DNA from: Subsaxibacter sp. CAU 1640
GTDB lineage: Bacteria; Bacteroidota; Bacteroidia; Flavobacteriales; Flavobacteriaceae
Assembly: GCF_023156585.1 (NCBI RefSeq)
Contig: NZ_JALNMI010000002.1
Coordinates: 290,479-354,478, forward strand
Reading direction: 5' to 3'
Length of the DNA stretch: 64,000 bases
Positions 54,993 to 64,000 of the stretch are shown here, piece after piece. The notes under the pieces were generated by a model. The model saw only the letters and a list, made by a program, of their open reading frames with translations, did no database searches and was not told the origin of the DNA. Every line of letters starts with the position of its first letter. The stretch's first letter is position 1. The translations under genes and the position numbers were made by a program.

Positions 54993-55817
54993 ATGCAACA
55001 AATCATCAATTTTGTTTTAAGAAACAAGACATTTCTTTTGTTTTTGTTGCTATTTGGATTGTCCTTGTTTTTCACCATACAATCACATTCTTACCACAAA
55101 AGTAAGTTTGTCAATTCTGCCAATTTTTTCACGGGAGGAATTTACAAAACCACCAATAGTTTTAGTCAGTATTTCAACCTGAAGGAGCAAAATGATGCCC
55201 TTATTGAAGAAAACAAAAAACTGCGAACCATCATTTTCAATTTGGAACTTGATACGCTTCGTGTCTCTTCAATAGACAGCACTCTTCTCGGCGACCATTA
55301 CCGTTTTACGGATGCAGACGTTCTAAAAAACAGTTATAGTCTTTCAAATAACTATTTGACTATCAATAAAGGAAAAAAAGACAACATAAAGCAAGATTTT
55401 GGAGTCATCACCTCAAAAGGCATTGTTGGTATTGTTGACAATACTTCAAACAATTATGCGACCGTATTGTCTGTTTTGAGTAAAAAAAACCGCATCAATG
55501 CACAGTTAAAAAAAACAAGTCATATTGGTTCGTTGGTTTGGGACGGTAAAACGGAAGAATTGGTTCAGCTGGTGGACATTTCAAAGTTTGCTCCTGTAGC
55601 TGTTGGAGATACCATTATGACCGGTGGACAATCAGCCATTTTCCCAAAAGGAATACTTATAGGAAAAGTTGAGAGCTTTTCTTTGGATATTGGTGGCGAC
55701 ACTTACACCATCAACGTTCGATTATTCAATGACATGACCAATATTGGACATGTGTACATCATTGAAAATATGAATGCAAAGGAAATCAAATCATTACAAA
55801 GTCAAAGCGATGAATAG
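54993..55817 (+). CDS. mreC: Rod-shape-determining protein MreC
   Basis: The 274-residue protein has an N-terminal membrane helix (about residues 10-30), a coiled-coil (about 60-90) and the MreC beta-domains with SNNYLTINKGKKDNIKQDFGVIT and GIVGIVDNTSNNYATV and VGDTIMTGGQSAIFPKGI. It links MreB to the periplasmic wall machinery. The stop overlaps the mreD start (55810) by 8 bases. Confidence 0.95.
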   Translation: MQQIINFVLRNKTFLLFLLLFGLSLFFTIQSHSYHKSKFVNSANFFTGGIYKTTNSFSQYFNLKEQNDALIEENKKLRTIIFNLELDTLRVSSIDSTLLGDHYRFTDADVLKNSYSLSNNYLTINKGKKDNIKQDFGVITSKGIVGIVDNTSNNYATVLSVLSKKNRINAQLKKTSHIGSLVWDGKTEELVQLVDISKFAPVAVGDTIMTGGQSAIFPKGILIGKVESFSLDIGGDTYTINVRLFNDMTNIGHVYIIENMNAKEIKSLQSQSDE

Positions 55818-56316
55818 TGTTACCATAAATAGCTTACTTCGTTTTGTTTCTTTGGTTCTTTTGCAAGGTTTGGTATTGAATCATGTGAACTTTTTGAGCT
55901 ACATTAATCCATATCCTTATATTTTATTTGTTGCGTTGTTTCCTATTAACAATAATAGAACGCTATTTATATTTTTGGCTTTTCTGCTTGGTTTGAGTGT
56001 TGATTTTTTTACGGATTCTGGAGGGATACATGCAGCTGCTTGCGTCACCATCGCTTACATACGCCCACCAATTTTAAAATTCTCGTTTGGAACAATTTAT
56101 GATAATCAAACCATAAAATTTAGTCAGATTGATGTGGGTAGCAGGATGGTCTATTTTTCTATACTGACCCTTTTTCATCATTTGATTCTTTTTTCGTTAG
56201 AGGTTTTTAACATTTCAGACATCATATTAATTCTTAAAAAAACGTTATTCTCAAGTATTTTTACTATAATACTGTGTACCTTATTTAGTATTTTATTTAG
56301 CCCTAAACGGAAATGA
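55810..56316 (+). CDS. mreD: Rod-shape-determining protein MreD
   Basis: The 168-residue protein is a polytopic membrane protein of MreD length with five helices; a conserved-type LSVDFFTDSGGIHAAACV segment lies in the middle. The true start is ATG 55810 (MNSVTINS), inside the end of mreC. Its stop overlaps mrdA by 4 bases. Confidence 0.9.
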   Translation: MNSVTINSLLRFVSLVLLQGLVLNHVNFLSYINPYPYILFVALFPINNNRTLFIFLAFLLGLSVDFFTDSGGIHAAACVTIAYIRPPILKFSFGTIYDNQTIKFSQIDVGSRMVYFSILTLFHHLILFSLEVFNISDIILILKKTLFSSIFTIILCTLFSILFSPKRK

Positions 56317-58274
56317 GAAAGCTGTTACTTTTTTCTATCATAACCTCTGTTGGAATTATTTTTATTGCACGTTTATTTTATCTCCAAATCTATAAACCGC
56401 AAGCCTACAATTTATATGAGGATAACGCCATACGTAAGGTTTACGATTACCCAAAGCGTGGCTATATTTATGACAGACACGGTGCACTTTTGGTTGCCAA
56501 TCAACCATCTTATGATGTTATGGTCATTCCACGAGAGGTGGAGCCATTAGATACTTTGGAATTGTGCTCACTCCTGAAGATTACAAAAGAAGACTTTATA
56601 GATATCTATAATAAAGCTTACACATACTCACCTCGTCTACCTTCAGTTTTTATTCCACAATTGTCTAGGAATGACTTTGCAATGCTACAGGAAAAAATTC
56701 GAAAGTTTGAAGGATTTTACATTCAAAAACGTTCCTTAAGAGATTACCAGCGTTCCATAGGCGCCAATGTTTTAGGTGATATAGGTGAAGCCAATGAATA
56801 CATCATCCAGAAAAATCCATATTACAAAATGGGTGATTTATTGGGAAAGCAAGGAGTTGAGAAAACCTATGAAGAAGTTTTACGAGGTGTAAAAGGCATA
56901 AAATTCATTCAAAAAGACCGATTCAATAGAGATATAGGTCCTTACAAAAATGGCATATACGATACATTGCCTCAAGCTGGTAGAGATATAACAATTACAA
57001 TTGATGCCACACTTCAAGAATATGGTGAATTGTTGATGGAACACAAGCGTGGCGGTATTGTGGCGATTGAACCTGCAACAGGCGAAATTTTAGCAATGAT
57101 TTCCGCACCAACATATAACCCAAATTTGTTGGTAGGAAGACAGCGTTCGGCCAATTTCACCAAACTTTATAATGACACCATAGCAAAGCCTCTTTATGAC
57201 AGAGGTCTGCAAGCGATGTATCCTCCTGGATCGCCATTTAAAATCTTAAATGCATTAATTGGACTTCAAGAGGGAGTTGTAACTACAGAGGAACGTTTCG
57301 GCTGTAACCATGGATATAGTTATGGAGGACGAAAAATGGGTTGTCATGGACATCCAAGTCCTGTAGCAATGAATGGTGGAATTTATAACTCTTGCAATGC
57401 CTATTTTGCAAACGTATATCGAAGAATCATTGATAAATATAAAAAGCCTTCTGAAGGTATGGATATCTGGAGTAAGCATGTTAAGAGCTTTGGACTAGGA
57501 AATTACCTCAACAATGATTTGTCTGTCGGTCAGCCCGGAAAAATCCCTGATAGTAAAACTTACAACAGAATTTATGGTGAAAATCGTTGGGGAAGCACTT
57601 ACAACTTATCAAACGCCATTGGACAGGGAGAAATCCTAACTACACCTATCCAATTAGCCAACATGGCAGCAGCCATTGGGAACAGAGGTTATTATTACAC
57701 TCCTCACATTATTAAAAAAATTCAAGGTGGAGAAATTGATTCGACGTTTACAAAACCTATACATACCACGATAGACAAAAAACACTTTGAACCCATTGTG
57801 CAAGGAATGTTTGATGTGTATAATCATGGAACAGCTTCAACTGTGCAAATTCCAGGTATAGAAATCTGTGGTAAAACAGGAACGGCAGAAAATTTCATTA
57901 AAATTGATGGTGTTAAAACGCAATTGACTGACCACTCAATTTTTGTGGCATTCGCTCCAAAAGACAATCCAACAATTGCCATAGCAGTTTTTGTGGAGAA
58001 TGGTTATTGGGGAAGTCGATTTGCTGGACGAATTGCTGGATTGATGATCGAAAAATATATCAATGGTGAAATAACCAGAAAAGATATGGAAACCTGGATT
58101 TTAACTCATGGACTTGAAAGTGAATATCAAAAACCATATTCTGGTCAACCTTTTACCATTAATAAAGGTGCCACCATTGACATCATTCCGTTGGAAAAAG
58201 ATGAAAAACAGAATAACGAATTAAAATCCAACAATAATCTAGGTATCAGACCAAAATCTTCCGAAGACCAATGA
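56313..58274 (+). CDS. mrdA: Penicillin-binding protein 2 (MrdA)
   Basis: The 653-residue protein has one N-terminal membrane helix, a PBP dimerisation domain (YDYPKRGYIYDRHG) and a transpeptidase domain. The motifs are SxxK in PPGSPFKIL, SxN in YNSCNAYF and KTG in CGKTGTAEN. It is the transpeptidase of the elongation complex and pairs with RodA. The gene overlaps mreD and rodA by 4 bases each, which supports translational coupling. Confidence 0.96.
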   Translation: MRKLLLFSIITSVGIIFIARLFYLQIYKPQAYNLYEDNAIRKVYDYPKRGYIYDRHGALLVANQPSYDVMVIPREVEPLDTLELCSLLKITKEDFIDIYNKAYTYSPRLPSVFIPQLSRNDFAMLQEKIRKFEGFYIQKRSLRDYQRSIGANVLGDIGEANEYIIQKNPYYKMGDLLGKQGVEKTYEEVLRGVKGIKFIQKDRFNRDIGPYKNGIYDTLPQAGRDITITIDATLQEYGELLMEHKRGGIVAIEPATGEILAMISAPTYNPNLLVGRQRSANFTKLYNDTIAKPLYDRGLQAMYPPGSPFKILNALIGLQEGVVTTEERFGCNHGYSYGGRKMGCHGHPSPVAMNGGIYNSCNAYFANVYRRIIDKYKKPSEGMDIWSKHVKSFGLGNYLNNDLSVGQPGKIPDSKTYNRIYGENRWGSTYNLSNAIGQGEILTTPIQLANMAAAIGNRGYYYTPHIIKKIQGGEIDSTFTKPIHTTIDKKHFEPIVQGMFDVYNHGTASTVQIPGIEICGKTGTAENFIKIDGVKTQLTDHSIFVAFAPKDNPTIAIAVFVENGYWGSRFAGRIAGLMIEKYINGEITRKDMETWILTHGLESEYQKPYSGQPFTINKGATIDIIPLEKDEKQNNELKSNNNLGIRPKSSEDQ

Positions 58275-59557
58275 TAACAGCACAAAGAGAATCACGCGGA
58301 CTTCGATTAGACTGGATTACAATAGTACTATTTCTGCTTTTGGTAGGATTTGGATGGGTCAATATCCTTTCGGCATCGCATCAAGGTGAAGTCACCAATT
58401 ATTTTGATATGGAACAGCCGTTTGGAAAACAAGCGCTGTTCATCATATTGACTTTGGCGCTTATCATTCTCACTTTGGCCATTGAAGCAAAATTCTATGA
58501 ACGCTTTGCCAGTATCATCTATTTTGCATCGCTACTGTCTTTGCTTGGATTATTCATATTTGGAAAGAATGTTAATGGTGCCACGTCCTGGTATGCTTTT
58601 GGAGGTATGACTTTGCAACCCAGTGAGTTCGCCAAATTTGCAACTTCTTTGGCGGTTGCAAAATATATAAGCGACTTGCAAACCAATATCCGAACACTAA
58701 AGGATCAATTGCGGTGCATAGCAATCATAGTTATTCCTGCGATATTGATTTTATTGCAAAATGATGCTGGAAGTACTGTTGTCTATGGCGCTTTCTTCTT
58801 TGTTTTTTACAGAGAAGGACTGCAAAGAATCTACCTTATTATAGGTGTTGTCCTTATCCTATTATCTGTATTTGCTTTAAAATTCGGTATTATTTTTACA
58901 GTGATTCTAACGGCAGTAGTAGTTTTTGGCATTCATTTTTTCGGAAAGAGAAAGCGTCCAATGCTCATTGAAACGATAAGCGTTCTTCTGTTATGTATCG
59001 GTTTTGCTTTTGGTGTGAAATATTTTTATGATGATATCTTAAAAGAGCATCAAAAAGACAGAATCAGTCTATGGCTACGCCTTGAAAGTGACCCAGAAAA
59101 ACTGGAAGAAATGAAGCAAACGATTCTTTATAATCTTAACGAATCTGAAAAGGCCATTAGCTCAGGAGGTCTTGCTGGCAAAGGATTTTTACAAGGCACA
59201 AGGACCACTGGAAAGTTCGTTCCAGAACAGCATACAGATTACATTTTTAGTACAGTAGGCGAAGAATGGGGTTTTCTTGGCAGTGCTCTTGTCGTAATCC
59301 TTTTTGTGGCCTTGTTGACACGTATTTTATACTTGGCAGAATTACAAAAGTCACAATTCAGTAGGGTTTATGGCTATTGCGTGGCATCCATTCTATTTCT
59401 TCATTTTATGATTAATATCGGAATGGTGATGGGCTTGATTCCAACCATCGGCATCCCTTTGCCATTCTTTAGCTATGGTGGTTCTGGACTATGGGGTTTT
59501 ACAATTTTACTTTTCATATTTGTAAAATTGGATTCCAATCGATTGTATGATTGGTAA
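58271..59557 (+). CDS. rodA: Peptidoglycan glycosyltransferase RodA
   Basis: The 428-residue SEDS-family protein has about ten membrane helices and conserved segments: NGATSWYAFGGMTLQPSEFAK, the QNDAGSTVVY core and the C-terminal MGLIPTIGIPLPFFSYGGSGL. It polymerises glycan strands with MrdA. A roughly 30-residue charged insertion (about 260-290) in the loop before the second half is typical of Bacteroidota. A bidirectional terminator follows. Confidence 0.96.
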   Translation: MITAQRESRGLRLDWITIVLFLLLVGFGWVNILSASHQGEVTNYFDMEQPFGKQALFIILTLALIILTLAIEAKFYERFASIIYFASLLSLLGLFIFGKNVNGATSWYAFGGMTLQPSEFAKFATSLAVAKYISDLQTNIRTLKDQLRCIAIIVIPAILILLQNDAGSTVVYGAFFFVFYREGLQRIYLIIGVVLILLSVFALKFGIIFTVILTAVVVFGIHFFGKRKRPMLIETISVLLLCIGFAFGVKYFYDDILKEHQKDRISLWLRLESDPEKLEEMKQTILYNLNESEKAISSGGLAGKGFLQGTRTTGKFVPEQHTDYIFSTVGEEWGFLGSALVVILFVALLTRILYLAELQKSQFSRVYGYCVASILFLHFMINIGMVMGLIPTIGIPLPFFSYGGSGLWGFTILLFIFVKLDSNRLYDW

Positions 59558-59558
59558 C

Positions 59559-59586
59559 AAAAAAAGGAGCTAAAATTTAGCTCCTT
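59559..59586. terminator. Bidirectional terminator between rodA and valS
   Basis: An 11-bp stem (aaggagctaaa / tttagctcctt) with one-base spacer at its centre. On the minus strand, after valS, it is followed by a T-run (seven A on the plus strand). On the plus strand the T-run is weaker. Confidence 0.75.
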
Positions 59587-59611
59587 AAGATTATCATTTA
59601 TATGATATTGA

Positions 59612-62242
59612 TTACTTCAGATTAGCCAAACTTGCTTTCAATGTTTCAATTTTAGCCAAGGCATCCGCTTCTTTGTTTCGTTCATTTTGCAATACTTGCG
59701 CTGGCGCGTTATTCACAAACCGTTCGTTGGCCAACTTACTTTGAACCGATTTCAAAAATCCTTCGGTATATTTTAATTCATCATTGAGTTTTTTCAACTC
59801 TTCTTCAATATTGATGGCTCCAGAAATTGGAATAAAATATTCATTCGATTGAACCCTAAAACTCAAAGCACCATCCACTGACTCTTGAACGGCTTCCATT
59901 TTTGAAATGTTGCCCAATTTTTTTATGACTGAATCAAATTGTTCAGATAAATTTTCATTATTCAAAACCGATAATTCAATGGTATCTCTAAATGAAATGT
60001 TTTTATCCTTTCTAATCGCTCTTATTCCAGAAACAACTTCTTTCACCATTTCAAAATCAGAAATCAATTGATTGTCAAATGACTTCAACTTCGGATATGC
60101 TGCAATAATCAAGGCTTCTTTGGATGAACGCTCATCAATATACTGCCAAATTTCTTCAGTCAAGAATGGCATAAATGGATGGAGGATTTTCAAATTGTCT
60201 TCAAAAAGTGTGATAACGTCCTTGAAAGTTTTTGAATCGATGGGCTGTTGATAATCAGGCTTAATCATTTCCAATAACCAAGAACAGAAATCATCCCAAA
60301 CCAACTTATATATTGCCATCAAAGCATCAGACAGTCTGTATTTGCCATAATGATCTTCTATTTCTGCGAGTGCCTGCCGAAATTTGGACTGATACCATTC
60401 TATGGCAACTTTAGAAGCTTCTGGTTGTGTGATATCAGCAATTTCCCAACCTTTAATCAATCTAAAAGCATTCCAAATTTTATTGGCAAAGCCTTTACCT
60501 TGGTTGCACAATTCTTCATCAAACATCAAATCGTTACCAGCCGCTGAACTCAACAATAACCCTACACGAACACCATCGGCGCCATACGTTTCGATCAACT
60601 TTAAAGCATCTGGAGAATTGCCCAATTGTTTTGACATTTTGCGGCGCTGTTTGTCGCGCACCAAACCTGTCAAATAGACATTTTCAAAAGGTTTCTCACC
60701 TTTATATTCATAGCCAGCTACAATCATGCGAGCTACCCAGAAAAACAAGATATCTGGACCTGTCACCAAATCATTGGTCGGATAATAGTAATCTATTTCT
60801 GGATTGTTAGGGTTTCGAATGCCGTCAAAAACGCTTATTGGCCACAGCCAAGAGGAAAACCACGTATCGAGGGCATCTTTGTCTTGGGTTAAATCTTGAA
60901 TTTTAAGGTTTGGATTATTGGTTTTTTGTTGTGCCAGCTCTAACGCACTTTCAATGGTTTCGGCAACCACAAAATCCTCCTTGCCATCGCCATAGTAATA
61001 CGCTGGAATTTGTTGTCCCCAAAGCAATTGACGCGAAATGTTCCAATCGCGAATATTCTCCATCCAATGGCGATAGGTATTGTTGAATCGTTTTGGATAT
61101 AATTTTACTTCTTCATCTTCAAGGACCGCCTTAATGGCAGGTTTTACCAATTCTTCCATTTTAAGAAACCATTGGTCAGAAAGGCGAGGTTCAATAACAG
61201 CCTTTGTTCTTTCACTTGTACCAACTTTATGAGTGTAATCTTCGGTTTTGACAAGTATTCCAAGTGCATCCAATTCTTTCGCAACATCCATTCGAGCAGC
61301 CACTCTATCTTTCCCTTCGTGATGAAGTCCAAAACTATTCAAAGTTCCATCTTCATTCAATACATCAATAATTTCAAGATTGTGCCTATCTCCAATTTCC
61401 TTATCATTGACATCGTGTGCTGGAGTAATTTTCAAACAACCTGTACCAAACCCCATATCTACGTAATCATCAGCAATAATCGGTACCGCACGATTACAAA
61501 TTGGAACAATGACATTCTTCCCAACTAGATGTTTAAAACGTTCATCTTCAGGATTGACACAAACAGCAGTATCGCCTAAAATGGTTTCCGGACGAGTTGT
61601 GGCTATGGTCACAAAACCGTCTTCACCTTCTATTTTGTAGTTAACATAGTATAATTTGTCCGTTCTTTCAATATGAAATACCTCTTCATCAGACAACGTC
61701 GTTTTGGCTTCAGGATCCCAATTGACCATTCTGTAACCTCTATAAATCAAACCTTTATTGTACAAATCGACAAAAACCTTGATGACAGATTCACTCATCT
61801 CATCATCCATAGTGAATTTTGTACGATCCCAATCGCAAGAACAACCCAATTTTTTTAATTGTTCCAAAATAACACCTCCGTACTTATGAGTCCATTCCCA
61901 AGCGTGCTCCAAAAATTCCTCACGAGACAAATCATTTTTATCAATGCCTTGCTCTCTTAATTTTGCAACCACTTTAGCCTCCGTTGCAATCGATGCGTGG
62001 TCCGTTCCTGGCACCCAGCACGCATTTTTTCCTTGTAAGCGAGCACGACGAATCAACACATCCTGTATGGTGTTGTTCAACATATGTCCCATATGCAAAA
62101 CACCTGTCACATTTGGTGGAGGAATAACAATGGTATACGGCTCTCTATCATCTGGTGTTGAATGGAAGTAGTTGTGCTCCATCCAGTAATCATACCATTT
62201 GCTTTCTACTTCTGAAGTTGAATATTTTGTTGGGATTGGCAT
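59612..62242 (-). CDS. valS: Valyl-tRNA synthetase
   Basis: The 876-residue protein has the class I signatures: PPPNVTGVLHMGHMLNN (HIGH-type) and KMSKQLGNSPD (KMSKS-type, with Gln for the last Ser). It also has an editing (CP1) domain with TTRPETILGDTAV, an anticodon domain and a C-terminal coiled-coil of about 60 residues. ATG at 62242 (MPIPTKYS) is preferred over a TTG 33 bases upstream. It charges tRNA-Val. Confidence 0.97.
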   Translation of the reverse strand: MPIPTKYSTSEVESKWYDYWMEHNYFHSTPDDREPYTIVIPPPNVTGVLHMGHMLNNTIQDVLIRRARLQGKNACWVPGTDHASIATEAKVVAKLREQGIDKNDLSREEFLEHAWEWTHKYGGVILEQLKKLGCSCDWDRTKFTMDDEMSESVIKVFVDLYNKGLIYRGYRMVNWDPEAKTTLSDEEVFHIERTDKLYYVNYKIEGEDGFVTIATTRPETILGDTAVCVNPEDERFKHLVGKNVIVPICNRAVPIIADDYVDMGFGTGCLKITPAHDVNDKEIGDRHNLEIIDVLNEDGTLNSFGLHHEGKDRVAARMDVAKELDALGILVKTEDYTHKVGTSERTKAVIEPRLSDQWFLKMEELVKPAIKAVLEDEEVKLYPKRFNNTYRHWMENIRDWNISRQLLWGQQIPAYYYGDGKEDFVVAETIESALELAQQKTNNPNLKIQDLTQDKDALDTWFSSWLWPISVFDGIRNPNNPEIDYYYPTNDLVTGPDILFFWVARMIVAGYEYKGEKPFENVYLTGLVRDKQRRKMSKQLGNSPDALKLIETYGADGVRVGLLLSSAAGNDLMFDEELCNQGKGFANKIWNAFRLIKGWEIADITQPEASKVAIEWYQSKFRQALAEIEDHYGKYRLSDALMAIYKLVWDDFCSWLLEMIKPDYQQPIDSKTFKDVITLFEDNLKILHPFMPFLTEEIWQYIDERSSKEALIIAAYPKLKSFDNQLISDFEMVKEVVSGIRAIRKDKNISFRDTIELSVLNNENLSEQFDSVIKKLGNISKMEAVQESVDGALSFRVQSNEYFIPISGAINIEEELKKLNDELKYTEGFLKSVQSKLANERFVNNAPAQVLQNERNKEADALAKIETLKASLANLK

Positions 62243-62374
62243 ATTTTGGTATCGTTTTTGTAATACAGGATGCAAAAGTACTTATATTTCCTTTTTTAGT
62301 GAAATGATGGAAGAATTTAATGTGTAGGCACCAACTTACATAATGTTATAAATATTGTAATACATCCAATTTAT

Positions 62375-62405
62375 TTTGCTGAATGGTAAAAAGTGAGTAG
62401 TTTTG
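62375..62405 (+). promoter_or_regulatory. Putative promoter of the DUF1573 gene
   Basis: TTTG (62375-62378) and TAGTTTTG (62398-62405) are separated by 19 bases, a full match to the Bacteroidota consensus. The ATG is 74 bases downstream of the -7 box. Confidence 0.6.
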
Positions 62406-62479
62406 ACTTGTTAGTTTTTTAAAATTAGAATCACATTTGTCAAATTAAATGTGTCTAAAAATAATAACGTAAATTAAAA

Positions 62480-62908
62480 ATGATGAAAAATTTAGTTGCA
62501 ATTTTATTTGTTGGCTTAATGAGCTTCGGAGCTTTTGCTCAAGAAAAAATAGCAAAAATCGAATTTAAAACCGATACAATAGATTACGGAACTATTGAAA
62601 AAGGAGCTGACGGTGTTCGAGTATTTGAATTTACAAATACAGGAAATGCACCATTAATTATCAGTGATGTGAAATCTACTTGCGGATGTACCGTGCCTAA
62701 AAAGCCTGAAGGTCCAATTATGCCTGGCGAAAAAGGTGAGATTTCTGTAAAGTATGATACAAACAGAGTGAATCCAATAAGAAAAACGATTACTGTAACT
62801 TCTAATGCAGATACACCAACTGTTGCTTTAAAAATCAAAGGTGAAGTAATTGATCCTTCTAAAACAAGTGTATTGGAAAAGAAAGACAAAAGTGTCATAG
62901 AACAATAA
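62480..62908 (+). CDS. DUF1573 family periplasmic protein
   Basis: The 142-residue protein has a signal peptide (cleaved near AFAQ) and a DUF1573 immunoglobulin-like beta-sandwich with FEFTNTGNAPLIISDV, STCGCTVP and a PGEKGEISVKYDT segment. The CGC group is a family hallmark. Function is unknown; it is likely periplasmic and abundant, judging from its strong promoter. It is monocistronic and followed by a terminator. Confidence 0.9.
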   Translation: MMKNLVAILFVGLMSFGAFAQEKIAKIEFKTDTIDYGTIEKGADGVRVFEFTNTGNAPLIISDVKSTCGCTVPKKPEGPIMPGEKGEISVKYDTNRVNPIRKTITVTSNADTPTVALKIKGEVIDPSKTSVLEKKDKSVIEQ

Positions 62909-62929
62909 AAATCTTTAATGATATTTACA

Positions 62930-62961
62930 AATCCCTTTGCTCAATTAGTGAAGGGATTTTT
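62930..62961 (+). terminator. Terminator after the DUF1573 gene
   Basis: A 9-bp stem (aaatccctt / aagggattt) with a 13-base loop and a T-run, 21 bases after the stop. It lies between two convergent genes. Confidence 0.7.
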
Positions 62962-62964
62962 GTT

Positions 62965-64000
62965 TTAAAATGGACTTTCCAATTTGAATTCAAAGTTTAA
63001 TTCAAATCCATTTCTGTCTACTCTAATCCTGATCATTTTTCCATCCTCATCAGAAAATATATTTATGATTTCATGCATTTTCAAGGAAGCCGTATTCTTA
63101 TTGTTTACTGATAAAATAACATCATCAATCATCAAACCAGCCTTTTCGGCCGGAGAACCTTTTCTTAACTCTACTACCGTAAAGGCAGGTTTTAACGAGT
63201 ATCTAAATGAAGCTTGAAATATAGCTTTAGTTAAATCATTATTTTCTGCTGGGTTTTTAAAAATTGAATTATCGTTGGATTCCCTAACTATCCTAATACC
63301 ATGTTGTTCTAGAACAATTCCGCTTTTATTATAGTGAAAAGGTTCATTAAAATGGTGGTTTTTTCTGAAGGTGACCTTCTCGTGGCCATAGTCAAAAATA
63401 ATGTTGAACCTTTTCAGTAATTCTCCAGAAATACTTCCACTTCTATCCTTGAATTTTCTTGCTATTGTAATGGATGATGAATCGGGAAAAGCAACATTAA
63501 CATTTTTGAATTTAAAATCCTGAAGAGAAAAAGAAGCGATTTTAGATCTTTTGCCATAGACACTTCCACTTAATCCCTTTCCCAAATAATCCTCAAAAAA
63601 TTGGCTATCAATTGGTTTTATATCCTTTTCTTCATCTTCAAAAAGCCATAAAGCGTCACTGCCACCTGAATCTATCAAAAGTTTGACAGGCTTTTCTATG
63701 GAGTCTATTTCAATGACCGCATCTATGTAAGGCTTATTTTGACTTAACGTTAGGTCAAATGTCCTACATTTTTTACAATTTCTATACTTGTACTTTGCCG
63801 GATCGTACAATTTTAAAGTTTTTGAAGAATAGTTTAATTCTACAATCAAATCTTTGAAAATATCATAGCCAATAATTCCGTGAATTGGTACACCAAGTCT
63901 TGGAGCAAAGTTTATCGATTCATCAAAAACTACATATACTTCCTGATTAACGTTGATAGCCTTCCCTATTTTCAAAATATTTTTTTTAGATCTCAAAGCT
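62965..64000 (-). CDS. PDZ-domain aspartyl-protease-like protein (5' partial)
   Basis: The minus-strand frame is open to the window edge, so the N-terminus is missing. The visible part (at least 343 residues) has two retropepsin-like lobes. The second carries a DSGG motif (Asp109 in the visible part) in place of the usual D[ST]G[AST]; the first appears as the HGIIGYDIF segment. A C-terminal PDZ domain (about 255-340, RKGSPAEKAGLMIDDVI) follows. This composition is common in Bacteroidota secreted proteins. Activity depends on the missing first Asp lobe. Confidence 0.82.
   Translation of the reverse strand, partial: ALRSKKNILKIGKAINVNQEVYVVFDESINFAPRLGVPIHGIIGYDIFKDLIVELNYSSKTLKLYDPAKYKYRNCKKCRTFDLTLSQNKPYIDAVIEIDSIEKPVKLLIDSGGSDALWLFEDEEKDIKPIDSQFFEDYLGKGLSGSVYGKRSKIASFSLQDFKFKNVNVAFPDSSSITIARKFKDRSGSISGELLKRFNIIFDYGHEKVTFRKNHHFNEPFHYNKSGIVLEQHGIRIVRESNDNSIFKNPAENNDLTKAIFQASFRYSLKPAFTVVELRKGSPAEKAGLMIDDVILSVNNKNTASLKMHEIINIFSDEDGKMIRIRVDRNGFELNFEFKLESPF

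Overview
The window is a chromosomal segment from a member of the Flavobacteriaceae (phylum Bacteroidota). The evidence is a complete gldKLMN type IX secretion (T9SS) operon, an exosortase F (XrtF) pair, a T9SS C-terminal sorting domain, a FecI/FecR/TonB-receptor cassette, many small lipoproteins, AT-rich DNA, near absence of Shine-Dalgarno sequences, and repeated matches to the Bacteroidota promoter (TTTG, about 19-20 nt, TAnnTTTG). I cannot name the genus. I see no insertion sequence, prophage, integrase, CRISPR array or rRNA operon. It reads as a stable core-genome region with a few accessory clusters.

Layout. 1-7.3 kb: end of an unknown gene, a secreted HELGH metalloprotease-like protein, a GH3-family acyl-adenylating enzyme, an EEP-family membrane hydrolase, a YtxH-like protein, a penicillin-acylase-type Ntn hydrolase and a two-domain sulfurtransferase. 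7.3-13.5 kb (minus strand): a large outer-membrane beta-barrel protein, the ribosome-assembly GTPases der and era, and a YihY/BrkB membrane protein. 13.6-17.6 kb: TonB receptor, FecR anti-sigma and ECF sigma. Divergent from these, 17.7-21.8 kb: an Asp-rich four-repeat lipoprotein, then a tight operon of an OB-fold-like protein, a T9SS cargo protein, a DUF5777 barrel, a one-heme lipoprotein and YceI. 21.8-26.7 kb: initiator tRNA, a leucine-rich-repeat protein, a 57-residue CPXCG protein coupled to an ABC-F ATPase, a DUF983 protein and a FAD oxidoreductase.

26.7-35.4 kb (minus strand): topA, an arginase-fold protein that lacks half of the usual metal ligands, and gldK-gldL-gldM-gldN. 35.5-37.5 kb: a beta-propeller lipoprotein and a membrane protein. 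37.7-45.4 kb (plus strand): miaB, a lipoprotein, a sigma-54-type activator, lptE, a tetratricopeptide-like protein, secG, groES and groEL. 45.4-49.3 kb (minus strand): a heavy-metal handling cluster (HMA protein, TonB receptor, HMA-MauE fusion, HYC_CC_PP protein). 49.3-52.1 kb: exosortase F pair, GAF/free-Met-sulfoxide reductase and a MacB-like permease. 52.3-59.6 kb (plus strand): purH, then the cell-shape operon mreB-mreC-mreD-mrdA-rodA with overlapping genes. 59.6-64 kb: valS, a DUF1573 protein and a PDZ/aspartyl-protease-like protein running off the window.

The most unusual non-coding signal is a set of intergenic arrays with an exact or near-exact 7-nt period. They lie between era and der, upstream of era, after the sulfurtransferase gene, before the sigma-54 activator and before groEL. 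The heptamer differs between places, and the arrays often touch a stop codon, a start codon or a promoter -7 box. The most unusual coding signals are the metal-ligand-poor arginase-fold protein next to the T9SS operon and the repeat lipoprotein cluster beside the sigma/anti-sigma cassette.
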